DNA of 35,373 nucleotides from Frankiales bacterium (GTDB lineage Bacteria > Actinomycetota > Actinomycetes > Mycobacteriales > Geodermatophilaceae). Location: positions 1 through 35,373 of the forward strand of contig JAODNJ010000570.1 of NCBI GenBank assembly GCA_025465155.1. Direction: 5' to 3'. The position numbers and the translations under genes were made by a program. Shown piece after piece: positions 26,641 through 34,531 of this stretch (its first letter is position 1; each line of letters begins with the position of its first letter). The notes under the pieces were generated by a model. It saw only the letters and a program-made list of their open reading frames with translations. It searched no databases and was not told where the DNA came from.

Positions 26641-29256
26641 ATGGGCGTGAAGCTGCTCGACATGTACGTGGATGTCACCGCCGACACCACGAAGACCGTG
26701 CCGGATGCCGTCTCGTCGATCCAGAAAGACGGGTCGAGCATTTTCGGCCGTGTGGGCGGCGTTCTGGGCAAAGGCCTGGTCGTAGGTCTCGGGGCCGCTC
26801 TTGTCGGCGCTACGGCCGTCACAGCGGCAGCGGGGGCCGCTGCGGGGTCGATCCTGTCGAAGGGTCTCGACCGTGCGCTTGACATTCAGGACGCGGAAGC
26901 CAAGCTTCGCGGTCTCAAGCTGGATGCGGGCGGCGTGACCGAAGTCATGAACGACGCTCTCGCCTCGGTGAAAGGCACAGCGTTCGGCCTCGGCGATGCG
27001 GCGACGATCGCCGCCAGTGCGCTCGCGGCCGGCGTCAAAATGGGACCGGATCTGACCCGTACCCTCAAACTGACTGCCGACGCGGCGACGATCGCAGGAG
27101 CGCCGCTGTCTGAGATCGGGGCCATGTGGAACAAAGTGGCGGCAGGCGGCAAGCTGACGACCGACGTCGTGCAGCAATTCCAAGATCGAGGCGTGCCCGT
27201 CTTGCAGTATGTCGCCTCCCAGTATCACGTCACGGCTGCCGCTGCACAGCAAATGGTGACAGACGGGAAGGTCTCGTTCGCTGACTTTCAAAACGCCATG
27301 GAAACCAACCTCGGCGGTGCTGCGCAGTCCTCCGGCGACACTGCTCGAGGCGCTTTCGACAACGTAAACGCGGCCCTTGGTCGCCTCGGCGTCGGCTTCG
27401 TTGCCGGCGCTGTCAACGCCGCCCCCGACCTTTTCAAATCCATGGCGGCAGCGCTTGACCGGGCGAAGGTCGCCCTACAGCCCCTGGCCGACAAGTTCGA
27501 CGAATTCTCGTCCGTCGAAATGTATAAGTTGGCGGCTTGGATCGACCAAATCGACTTCGGCGTGATGCTGGCAAACATCGAGCTTTCGGTAAACACGGCC
27601 GAAAACCGGTTCATCATTTTCCGTACCCGGATCGAAGGGTATTGGCAGGAGATCCGTTCCATGTTTTCGGGAAACACGGTCACCCCCAACATGTCGGGGG
27701 TCGGTGCCGCGCTCGGCAACATCCGAGACATCGTGGGGCCGCTTCTGCCGATCGCCGGGCAGGCCGCGAAGGCTATTGGCAAGATCGGCGGCTCGGTCGG
27801 CGATCTGCTCACCGCTGGGATCGGCCTCCTGCCTCCGATCCTCGACCTGGCGACGAAGGCGCTGACAAGCCTGTCCAAGCACCCGAACGAGATCAAGATC
27901 ATTTTTGCGCTCCTGGTCGCCGGATTCATCGCCTCGCGCTCGGCGGCGCTTCTTGACACGGCGGCGTCCCTGTCGAACGGCCTGGCAAAGATCATCAACT
28001 CGGGTGCCACCCGCGCGAACGCCTCGGCACAGATCGCCTTGGCGAACGAAATGCGCATCGCTCGAGGCGAAACGGCGATGGGAACGTTGCAGCTGACGAT
28101 TCAGAACGCGCAGTCGAACATCGCCTATGCCAAGTCGCTTCTCCTGGCCGGGGCAACCGGCGTGAAGAGCGCCGCCACGGCAGTCGCCACCGGCATTCAG
28201 TGGGCATTCAACGCTGCCATGGATGCCGGCCTCCTGCCGATCCTCCTAGTCGCTGCCGCGATCGCTGCGCTGATCGTCGTAATCATCCTGATTGTCACGC
28301 ACTGGTCCGAAATCGTCGCGTTTATCGAGGATGTCTGGGCGGGCGCGATGGAACTGGCGCGCCAGGTGATCGCGAACGTGGTCGATTGGATCGCTGCCAA
28401 CTGGCCGCTTCTGATCACGATCATCCTCGGCCCACTGGGCGCGATTATCGCGCTCGTGATCACCCACTTCTCCGAAATCCAAGCGTTTATCGGCGGCGTC
28501 ATCGGGTGGATTATCGCCGCCTGGACGACCGGTTGGAACGCGGTCTACGCGGCCGGGGCGTTCATTGTCGGTGCGATCATCGCCTACGTGTCCGGCGTGC
28601 TCGGCGGCATCATCTTCATCGTGCAGGCGATCGGTAACGGTGTGGTCGCCGCCTGGCGCGGCGCGTGGGGCCTTTTGACCGGCGTCGTGTCCGGCGTGGT
28701 CGGTGCCGTAGTTGGGGCCGCAAACGGCCTCGTGTCCGGCGTCACCGGCGTGATCAGTCGAGTGCTCGACATCTTCGCTGGGCTCGGCGGTCGCATCAAC
28801 GGGGCGATCGGCGACGTCGGCGGCATGCTCTCCGGAATCGGCGGCAAGATTATCGACGGCCTCGTGTCTGGCATCAAGGGCGCTTTCGGAAAGGTGAAAG
28901 ACGTCCTCTCGAATCTCACGTCGCTGATCCCCGATTGGAAGGGTCCGGCCGAGCTTGACGCCGTGCTTCTGGTCAACAACGGTGGGCTGATCATGGGTGG
29001 TCTCATGGACGGGATTGGCGCACAGATCCCGGCGCTGCGCAAGCAACTGGGCGGCATTACGGCCGACATCCCCGCGATGACGATTTCGCGGGGGTCGGCG
29101 GCCAACGCCGCGATGTCGCCTTCGCTCATGACGCGCACCGACACCACGCCCGCTTCGGTGAAGACGGTCAACAATTCGGTGGTCATCAACGAGGCAAACG
29201 ACCCGCTGGGCACCTCGGCACGCGTGCAAGCCGAGCTTACGAAATTCGGGAAGTAG
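26641..29256 (+). CDS. Tape measure protein
   Basis: The product is 871 aa, the longest virion gene and right after the G/GT pair. The N-terminal 70 residues include a Gly/Ala-rich hydrophobic segment (LGKGLVVGLGAALVGATAV). About 70-290 is a helical region with the MWNKVAAGGKLTTDVVQQFQDRGVPVLQYV pattern split across conserved tape measure motifs, here quoted as AAGGKLTTDVVQQF and DRGVPVLQYVA. About 520-710 is strongly hydrophobic with repeated transmembrane-like helices (LPILLVAAAIAALIVVIILIV is one) that may enter the host membrane. The C-terminus is cleaved or disordered. By the usual 0.15 nm per residue, a tail of roughly 130 nm is expected. No lytic transglycosylase or peptidase domain is visible. 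Confidence 0.92.
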   Translation: MGVKLLDMYVDVTADTTKTVPDAVSSIQKDGSSIFGRVGGVLGKGLVVGLGAALVGATAVTAAAGAAAGSILSKGLDRALDIQDAEAKLRGLKLDAGGVTEVMNDALASVKGTAFGLGDAATIAASALAAGVKMGPDLTRTLKLTADAATIAGAPLSEIGAMWNKVAAGGKLTTDVVQQFQDRGVPVLQYVASQYHVTAAAAQQMVTDGKVSFADFQNAMETNLGGAAQSSGDTARGAFDNVNAALGRLGVGFVAGAVNAAPDLFKSMAAALDRAKVALQPLADKFDEFSSVEMYKLAAWIDQIDFGVMLANIELSVNTAENRFIIFRTRIEGYWQEIRSMFSGNTVTPNMSGVGAALGNIRDIVGPLLPIAGQAAKAIGKIGGSVGDLLTAGIGLLPPILDLATKALTSLSKHPNEIKIIFALLVAGFIASRSAALLDTAASLSNGLAKIINSGATRANASAQIALANEMRIARGETAMGTLQLTIQNAQSNIAYAKSLLLAGATGVKSAATAVATGIQWAFNAAMDAGLLPILLVAAAIAALIVVIILIVTHWSEIVAFIEDVWAGAMELARQVIANVVDWIAANWPLLITIILGPLGAIIALVITHFSEIQAFIGGVIGWIIAAWTTGWNAVYAAGAFIVGAIIAYVSGVLGGIIFIVQAIGNGVVAAWRGAWGLLTGVVSGVVGAVVGAANGLVSGVTGVISRVLDIFAGLGGRINGAIGDVGGMLSGIGGKIIDGLVSGIKGAFGKVKDVLSNLTSLIPDWKGPAELDAVLLVNNGGLIMGGLMDGIGAQIPALRKQLGGITADIPAMTISRGSAANAAMSPSLMTRTDTTPASVKTVNNSVVINEANDPLGTSARVQAELTKFGK

Positions 29257-29265
29257 GGTCTCAAC

Positions 29266-30135
29266 ATGACGACCATCACAATCGGCGGGCCGAGCGGCAT
29301 CGTCTTCACCGGTACGAACATCGCGGCCGGGTGGATCTACGACGACAAGTCGCTTGATTCGTGGTACTCCCTGCCGTCGATCGTCGCCACGTTGAATAAG
29401 CGCCCGAACGCCCACGGCGATTACTCCCCCGATCAACTGTTCGCCGAAGGGGCTGTGCTCACCACGCAAGGCCAGTACTTCGGCACAAGCCGAGCCGACG
29501 CGGTGGCCGCGTACTCGAAAATCACCGGCCTTTTCAACGAAGGCTTTATGACCACGCAAACGGTCGAAGATGAGTTGGGGGTCAACTCTCGAGCCGTCTT
29601 CGTCAAAGGCGTAGACATCACGTGGGGACACGACTCGCATTTCTCGTTCACGGTGTCGGCGGTCGCCCCCGACCCGCGTCGGTATGGCCTCACCTTCTCC
29701 CAGACGTCAGGTCTCCCGTCCGGCTCGAGCGGCCTGGTGTGGAACCTCGGCACGTCACCGTCCGGCCTGTTCTGGGATTGGGGAACGCCGGGGCAGCTGG
29801 GGCAGCTGGCCTATACGAACGCCGGCAACGCGACCACGTACCCGGTGATCGCAGTCGGCGCAGGCGGCGCGTTCTCCAACGGTTTCCGCGTCACCGAAAT
29901 CGAGACGGGCCGCGAGCTCACCTATGGGGCGGCGACCAACACGAACGACGTCGTAACCCTTTCCTGCCGCACCCACCGCGCACGAATCAACGGCGGCGAC
30001 GTAACCGGGATGCTCGCCTCGCGCGAATGGTTCGACATCCCGGCGCACGCCACCCGGCACTATCAGCTTGATACACTCGGCGGCACCACCGGAACGCCGA
30101 CGTTCACTCTCACTTCCGCACCGGCGAGCATGTAA
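29266..30135 (+). CDS. Distal tail protein (Dit-like)
   Basis: The product is 289 aa. It is the first gene after the tape measure. The N-terminal domain (about 1-135: GIVFTGTNIAAGWIYDDKSLDSW, RPNAHGDYSPDQLFAEGAVLT, ending in HFSFTVSAVAPDPRRYG) matches the siphovirus Dit plan, with the AHGxY and V-x-A-x-D-P-R-R-Y signatures used by actinophages. The C-terminal galectin-like domain (about 140-289) has FRVTEIETGRELTYG and RTHRARINGGD. It forms the ring at the tube tip onto which the hub and fibres attach. AGTAGGG before the ATG serves as ribosome binding site. Confidence 0.85.
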   Translation: MTTITIGGPSGIVFTGTNIAAGWIYDDKSLDSWYSLPSIVATLNKRPNAHGDYSPDQLFAEGAVLTTQGQYFGTSRADAVAAYSKITGLFNEGFMTTQTVEDELGVNSRAVFVKGVDITWGHDSHFSFTVSAVAPDPRRYGLTFSQTSGLPSGSSGLVWNLGTSPSGLFWDWGTPGQLGQLAYTNAGNATTYPVIAVGAGGAFSNGFRVTEIETGRELTYGAATNTNDVVTLSCRTHRARINGGDVTGMLASREWFDIPAHATRHYQLDTLGGTTGTPTFTLTSAPASM

Positions 30136-30145
30136 GGATGCGATC

Positions 30146-31183
30146 ATGACACTGCACAGAGGCTTCGCGAAGAATGCCGCCACGACGCCCGCTGACACCC
30201 GACTCATGGATGCCGGCTCGCTGATCAGGAACGCGGACGGCAGCGTGCGCACCGGCGTTCTCGGATCGCCCCTGCCGCTCGTCACCGGCACGGCCGGAAT
30301 GAGCGTCAACATCGGTGCCGCGAACTTCGTGCAGAGTAAGAGCACGGCAGACGGCGCTATGCGCTTCGCAAACGACGGCGTGATTTCGCAGGCGCTGCCG
30401 GCCGCGCCCACCGCGAATTCCCGTTACGACGTCGTCTACGTCAAACAGGACGACGACACGACGGGCGACACGGACGCGCTGCCCGTCTCGGGCGTCGTCT
30501 CCGGTGCTGCCGCTGCCACTCCGACCGTGCCGGCCGTGCCCACCGGGGCGATCGCCTTGGCCTCGATCCGCGTGACGACCGGCATGACGGCGACCAGTGC
30601 CGCCGTCATCACCCCGCTTTTCGATGCCACGGCCGCCATGGGCGGCTCGATCCTGTATCGCACGCTCGCGGACCTGCAAGCGGACACGAAGGTGCAGAAC
30701 GCGCAAGTCGGGCAGGAGATCGGCAGCGGCGGCGAGTACATGCGCATCGCTGGCGCGTGGACGCCCACGTTCATTCCCAACTTCGTTCGTCACACGAAAG
30801 CGAAGTTTTCGACCTCGACTTCGGTGGGCGGCGGATCGGTGGTCCTCACGCACACCCCGGCGACCATGCCTTTCGCACAGCGCGTGGTCATCGAGTCGGT
30901 CTCGCACCCGCAAATGGGCACGGCCGGTTACTACTCGATCGGTGCAACAGCCACCGGCGCGGGCGTCTTCGTCGACTCGGACGGCGCTAGTGCGTCGACG
31001 ACCGGCGTTCCCAACTCGAGTTGGGTGCTCGCCGGCACGGCCGCCACCTATGTGCGCGTGTTCACGGTCGACATCCCGCCGAACGTCGCGTGCACGATCA
31101 CGCTCACCGACGACCAGTCTCAGACGGCGGTAAAACAAAGCTTCTTCTCGATCACGAAGTTCATGGCTGGCGAATTCGCGTGA
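30146..31183 (+). CDS. Minor tail protein, tip/spike type (345 aa)
   Basis: I chose the ATG at 30146 (TAAGGA upstream). The N-terminal region (about 1-150: FAKNAATTPADTRLMDAGSL, NIGAANFVQSKSTADGAM, RYDVVYVKQDDDTTGDTDAL, IALASIRVTTGM) follows the pattern of actinophage minor tail proteins that begin with a trimerising baseplate-like domain. The C-terminal region (about 225-345, FVRHTKAKFSTSTSVGGGSV to CTITLTDDQSQTAVK) is a beta-rich tip domain. It probably belongs to the receptor-facing tip. Functional detail is not available from the sequence. Confidence 0.78.
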   Translation: MTLHRGFAKNAATTPADTRLMDAGSLIRNADGSVRTGVLGSPLPLVTGTAGMSVNIGAANFVQSKSTADGAMRFANDGVISQALPAAPTANSRYDVVYVKQDDDTTGDTDALPVSGVVSGAAAATPTVPAVPTGAIALASIRVTTGMTATSAAVITPLFDATAAMGGSILYRTLADLQADTKVQNAQVGQEIGSGGEYMRIAGAWTPTFIPNFVRHTKAKFSTSTSVGGGSVVLTHTPATMPFAQRVVIESVSHPQMGTAGYYSIGATATGAGVFVDSDGASASTTGVPNSSWVLAGTAATYVRVFTVDIPPNVACTITLTDDQSQTAVKQSFFSITKFMAGEFA

Positions 31184-32340
31184 CAGGCGTCAACTATCGC
31201 ATCGCCGATTTCAAGACGGGCGGGCTGATCCTCGATCTTCCGGTGCTCGAGGGGTCGTCATGGTCGACGACTCTCGACAAGGCGGATCAGATCACAGCTG
31301 TGATCGACCTTCGCGATCCTGACGTGCAAGCGCTCGACATCGGGTCGACGACCACGCCGGACAAGACCGTCATTTTCGCCGAAACCGATGACGGCGCGAT
31401 TCTGGCGATCGGCCTCGTGCCGGATCGCACATGGGACGACGACGCGCGGCAAGTGTCGATCGACTGCGCCGGGCTGTGGAGCTATCCGGACGCTCGAGTG
31501 ATCGCCCCTGTCGCCGCCCGCACGACGCCGCTTGTGAATTCGGACGGTTCGCCCAATACGGCGCTTGACACGACGATCACCGATGTCGGGCCGGGCACAC
31601 GCGGCAAGCGGCTCATGCAACTGATCCTCGGGTGGCCGGGGGCGACCGCGCTGCCGTTCGACCTACCCGACGACGACGTGTTGCCGGCAGGGTCTTCGTC
31701 AGTCGCCTACTCGCTTCTCGATCTGAAAACGGTCGGGTCGGCGTTGACCGACATCACCGCGCAAGAATCTGGTGTCGATTTCGCGTTCGACGCCCACTAC
31801 GACTCGACCGGGATCGCACTCCGGTACGTCATGCGCGCCGGTACGGCGGCCTCGCCGCTTCTGGGCACGTATGTGGGCGTGTGGAGCGAAGGGGCCGCCG
31901 AGAGCGACGTCTACGGCCTCAAGGTGAAAGACGACGGCAAAGGGATCGCGACCGCCGTATGGATGACGGCCGGAAAATCCACCTCGAGCGTGATCGCCTC
32001 CCTGGCGTTGAACGATTCGCTGATCAACGACGACGGCTATGTGCCGTTCGACGTCGTGGACACGTCGCGTTCCACCGTCGAATTGCAGGCAACGCTCGAC
32101 GATTACGCGGCCGAAAACCTGTCTTACGGTTCCAAGCTGCGCCGGACGATCACGTTTTCGGTTCGGAAGACGGCGACCCCTGGTCTCGGCCAGTTCCGCC
32201 CCGGCGACACGGTGGACCTCGACATTTCGGAAGGCAACCTCTATCTGCCTTCCGGCCCGCTTCGGGTGCGCATTCTTTCGATCAAAGGTGACGAGACCGG
32301 CCAGTTCGCCGACGTCACCGTGGCAGACGTGAGCGCCTAA
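31180..32340 (+). CDS. Minor tail protein, tail hub type (386 aa)
   Basis: GTG overlapping the previous TGA. The N-terminal 100 residues (YRIADFKTGGLILDLPVLEGSSW, QITAVIDLRDPDVQ, ILAIGLVPDRTWDDDARQVS) and later RYVMRAGTAAS, YGLKVKDDGKGIAT and LRRTITFSVRKTA resemble the tail-hub (ReqiPepy6 gp37-like/gp27-like) proteins of actinophages. These close the tube and are the usual neighbours of Dit. No lysozyme or peptidase domain is fused. It is followed by the S74-like gene through TAATG. Confidence 0.8.
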   Translation: MTGVNYRIADFKTGGLILDLPVLEGSSWSTTLDKADQITAVIDLRDPDVQALDIGSTTTPDKTVIFAETDDGAILAIGLVPDRTWDDDARQVSIDCAGLWSYPDARVIAPVAARTTPLVNSDGSPNTALDTTITDVGPGTRGKRLMQLILGWPGATALPFDLPDDDVLPAGSSSVAYSLLDLKTVGSALTDITAQESGVDFAFDAHYDSTGIALRYVMRAGTAASPLLGTYVGVWSEGAAESDVYGLKVKDDGKGIATAVWMTAGKSTSSVIASLALNDSLINDDGYVPFDVVDTSRSTVELQATLDDYAAENLSYGSKLRRTITFSVRKTATPGLGQFRPGDTVDLDISEGNLYLPSGPLRVRILSIKGDETGQFADVTVADVSA

Positions 32341-33137
32341 TGCCGGGCGGAACGAGATCCGAAGTACCGAGCCCGCTCGCCGGGCTGATCGCCAAGCTGG
32401 ACGACCTGACGCGGCGAATCACCACGCTCGAAACGCCGACCGCTTCGGACAAGAATCAGACGGTCGCCAAGCTGCAATCGCTCGTGTCTGACATCCAAGC
32501 CGAGCTTGACGACTACATCGCCACCGGCACCTACAACAAATCACAGCTTGACACGAAATTCGCGGCCAAGCTGGATACGACGGGCTCGCTGCCGGCCGGA
32601 CAGGTGACCGGCACGCTCGGCAACGACATCAACAATGGCACCACGAACTCGTCGACGGTGGTCGGCGGCGTCGTCAAAACCACTAGCGGCCCGTCGACCA
32701 ACATCACGGCGACCCGCGTCGCTTCGTGGCTACAGTCGAGCGATGGAACGATCGGCACGGCGTCGTCGTCTCGGCGGTACAAAACCACGCCCACGCCTGC
32801 GGAGATCGCCCCCAGCGCCGTTCTGGCCGCGATGACGGTCTATCAGTTCTCCTACCTGGCCGAAGTGGCGAAACGTGACGACCCGGCCAGCGAAAACTAT
32901 GTCGGCCCGGATTATCACGTCGCTGTCAACGTCGGCGTCATGGCCGAAGATCTTCACGCGGCGGGCCTCTGGCAGTTCGTCGTTTACGCCCGCCAAGAAG
33001 GCGGCGACGAACTCAAGCTCGACGATGCCGGCCAGCCAATCCCAGACGGCGTGCATTACGAACTTCTGGCGCTCGCCTGCCTGGCAGTGCTCCACGATCA
33101 CGAAGACCGTCTCTCGAAACTCGAGGGCGACGCCTAG
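32340..33137 (+). CDS. Minor tail protein with C-terminal intramolecular chaperone (peptidase S74-like)
   Basis: The product is 265 aa from the ATG sharing A with the previous TAA. Residues 1-65 form a trimeric coiled coil (LAGLIAKLDDLTRRITTLE, TVAKLQSLVSDIQAELDDY). A short beta region follows. Residues about 142-265 match the S74 chaperone of endosialidase-type fibres: S143-S-R-R-Y-K148 fits the SxxRxK self-cleavage dyad, followed by the helix with LAAMTVYQFSYL, VGVMAEDLHAAGL and the final helix YELLALACLAVLHDHEDRLS. The chaperone trimerises the fibre and then cleaves itself off. The bulk of any receptor-binding region would be the small middle part, which is unusually short. Confidence 0.85.
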   Translation: MPGGTRSEVPSPLAGLIAKLDDLTRRITTLETPTASDKNQTVAKLQSLVSDIQAELDDYIATGTYNKSQLDTKFAAKLDTTGSLPAGQVTGTLGNDINNGTTNSSTVVGGVVKTTSGPSTNITATRVASWLQSSDGTIGTASSSRRYKTTPTPAEIAPSAVLAAMTVYQFSYLAEVAKRDDPASENYVGPDYHVAVNVGVMAEDLHAAGLWQFVVYARQEGGDELKLDDAGQPIPDGVHYELLALACLAVLHDHEDRLSKLEGDA

Positions 33138-33189
33138 ACACTCCTGTCCGTGTGAGAATGACAGCTAACGGATAGGGGCGCACGCGAAT

Positions 33190-33612
33190 ATGGACTGGTC
33201 ACAATTCTTCGACCTGGCCCCTCAATGGGGGGTAACTTTAGGCGTAGGATCGTCACCGTTTATCTACGCGATCCTCACGAATAAGCTCATCACCGGAAAA
33301 CAGCACTTGCGCGAAATGGCTCGAGTGCAAGCGAACGCCGATCAGCAAGTGAAGACGGCGGAAGAAAACGCGGCAATCCGAGCGACCACGGCGAAAGACA
33401 ACGCCGACAACGTGGTTGCGATCATTTCAGCCGAATTAGACCGAGCGAATGTTGCGCTTGGCAACGAACGCACTGCAAAAGAAGTGGAGCGCGACCGTGC
33501 AGACAAGCTTGCTAGTTCCCTCGCCGATCTCACAACCGAATTCGGGGCGGTCGCAGTTCACGCTCTCGAGTCTCTCCCCCAGATTGGAGACGTCAGTGCT
33601 CCCCGAACGTAA
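33190..33612 (+). CDS. Membrane-anchored coiled-coil protein (140 aa)
   Basis: The ATG at 33190 follows AGGGG about 13 nt upstream. Residues about 12-32 (WGVTLGVGSSPFIYAILTN) form a hydrophobic anchor. Residues 40-125 are a long coiled coil (MARVQANADQQVKTAEENAA, KDNADNVVAIISAELDRANV). The position after the tail genes and before the holin-like genes suggests a part in lysis, for example a spanin-like or antiholin function, but no family is recognised. It overlaps the next gene by 17 bases. Confidence 0.72.
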   Translation: MDWSQFFDLAPQWGVTLGVGSSPFIYAILTNKLITGKQHLREMARVQANADQQVKTAEENAAIRATTAKDNADNVVAIISAELDRANVALGNERTAKEVERDRADKLASSLADLTTEFGAVAVHALESLPQIGDVSAPRT

Positions 33613-33799
33613 CGACGACGACACTCTCACGAAAAGCGAACTCGAGGTGATCCGCTCACAGGCGGCTCGCGCCGCCGACGTGCCTTTACTCGACAAGGTG
33701 GCGGGCATCATTGCCACGCTACGCGCCGAGCGGACGACCAACCATTGGGTCGCAAAGTCGCGGCAGGCATTTCGCGATCAATCCAACGACGCCGCATAA
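33596..33799 (+). CDS. Small hypothetical protein (67 aa)
   Basis: The GTG at 33596 has TTGGAGA seven to eight bases upstream, which decides against the longer in-frame start. The product is helical and basic (TLTKSELEVIRSQAARAADV, LLDKVAGIIATLRAERTTN). No family is recognised. Its TAA stop lies inside the next gene's -10-like box. Confidence 0.65.
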   Translation: MLPERNDDDTLTKSELEVIRSQAARAADVPLLDKVAGIIATLRAERTTNHWVAKSRQAFRDQSNDAA

Positions 33800-33800
33800 T
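33795..33800 (+). promoter_or_regulatory. -10-like box CATAAT, possible leaderless promoter
   Basis: CATAAT ends six bases before the GTG at 33807. It is a weaker match than the others (C at position 1), but the spacing is identical. Confidence 0.4.
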
Positions 33801-33806
33801 AGCACC

Positions 33807-34145
33807 GTGAACAATTCCGATCCGCTCTTGTCTGTCGGCGACTTTATCTTCGCCGTCACGGTGTTCCCGACGATCGTTTTTCTCCTCGTCTACAGCGTCA
33901 CCGCGAAATGGTGGCGCGACCCGATCGGCCGGATGTTCGTCATCGCGCAGTCGGGTATCTTCGTCGTCTCGATCGTCGTCTTGCTCTCCCTCGTGCTCGG
34001 GCAGGATTACCCCGGCCGCGATTGGGTGCGCATCGTCGGTTATTCCCTTCACCTTGTCGGGCAGGTACTATTCGTCACGACGTACCTCCGAGAACGCCGC
34101 GACCCCACCGGCCGCCTTCCCAAAACACGAATGGACTCAAAATGA
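33807..34145 (+). CDS. Three-TM membrane protein, lysis-region (112 aa)
   Basis: The GTG at 33807 is preceded by a leaderless-type -10 box and no ribosome binding site. Hydrophobic helices lie at about 12-30 (FIFAVTVFPTIVFLLVYSV), 46-62 (AQSGIFVVSIVVLLSLVLG) and 75-92 (IVGYSLHLVGQVLFVTTY), with a W-W-R-D-P-I-G-R-M loop between the first two. This W-W-x-x-P-I-G-R pattern is common in actinophage membrane proteins next to holins. It may be a second holin or a holin regulator. It overlaps the holin gene by ATGA. Confidence 0.75.
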   Translation: MNNSDPLLSVGDFIFAVTVFPTIVFLLVYSVTAKWWRDPIGRMFVIAQSGIFVVSIVVLLSLVLGQDYPGRDWVRIVGYSLHLVGQVLFVTTYLRERRDPTGRLPKTRMDSK

Positions 34146-34453
34146 CCGACACTACTCCCGCCCCGACCCCCGAGCCCACGCCGACGCCGCTGCCCGCCGC
34201 CGTGGTCGCCACCCCCACCACCGAAGCGTCGAACGCCCCCGTCTCGCCCTGGTCCCTGGCCGGTGCGAAGAAAGCCTACGGTGCCGGAATCGCCGGTGCC
34301 GTGACGGCGGCCGGCACCGTCTCCCTGTCCGGCGTCTTCGCAGACGGCAAGCTGGACGGTGGGGAAGTCGCTCTCCTGGCCAGTACCATCGTAGGCGGCT
34401 TCGTGGTCGCCTTCTTCGGCGCATGGGTCGCCGAAAACAAGCCCTCGGCGTAG
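34142..34453 (+). CDS. Probable holin with Pro-rich N-terminus (103 aa)
   Basis: ATG overlapping the previous stop. The first 35 residues are Pro/Thr/Ala-rich (PAPTPEPTPTPLPAAVVATP). Two hydrophobic segments follow, about 46-66 (YGAGIAGAVTAAGTVSLSGVF) and 75-96 (EVALLASTIVGGFVVAFFGAWV), linked by DGKLDGGE, with AENKPSA at the end. The D-G-x-x-x-G-E-x turn between two helices and the short N-K-P tail resemble r1t-type holins of actinophages. It should open the membrane for the endolysin encoded far away at 20340. Confidence 0.75.
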   Translation: MTDTTPAPTPEPTPTPLPAAVVATPTTEASNAPVSPWSLAGAKKAYGAGIAGAVTAAGTVSLSGVFADGKLDGGEVALLASTIVGGFVVAFFGAWVAENKPSA

Positions 34454-34471
34454 TCCCGCGACGTCGAGCTA

Positions 34472-34516
34472 GAAGCGCCCCGCCCCCGATCCGATATCGG
34501 GCAAGCGGGGCGTTTC
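34472..34516 (+). terminator. Compound stem-loop after the lysis genes
   Basis: GAAGCGCCCCGC pairs with GCGGGGCGTTTC (12 bp with one G-U), and inside it CCCGAT pairs with ATCGGG. It lies between the holin stop and the fibre promoter. It is the strongest candidate for the main late terminator. Confidence 0.75.
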
Positions 34517-34519
34517 GTC

Positions 34520-34525
34520 TATACT
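34520..34525 (+). promoter_or_regulatory. -10 box TATACT, leaderless promoter of the tail fibre
   Basis: TATACT, near consensus, ends six bases before the ATG at 34532. No ribosome binding site is present. It gives the fibre and GH16 genes their own transcript after the terminator. Confidence 0.65.
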
Positions 34526-34531
34526 GCCCCC

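Noticed and set aside
28246-29640. 464-aa open frame on the minus strand opposite tape measure and distal tail genes
   Set aside because: Composition is typical of an antisense shadow in GC-rich DNA (Asp/His/Arg runs), and it crosses two well-supported genes and their junction.
33245-33250. TAGGAT as a further leaderless promoter
   Set aside because: It lies inside the 140-aa membrane protein gene, and no start codon occurs 5-8 bases downstream.
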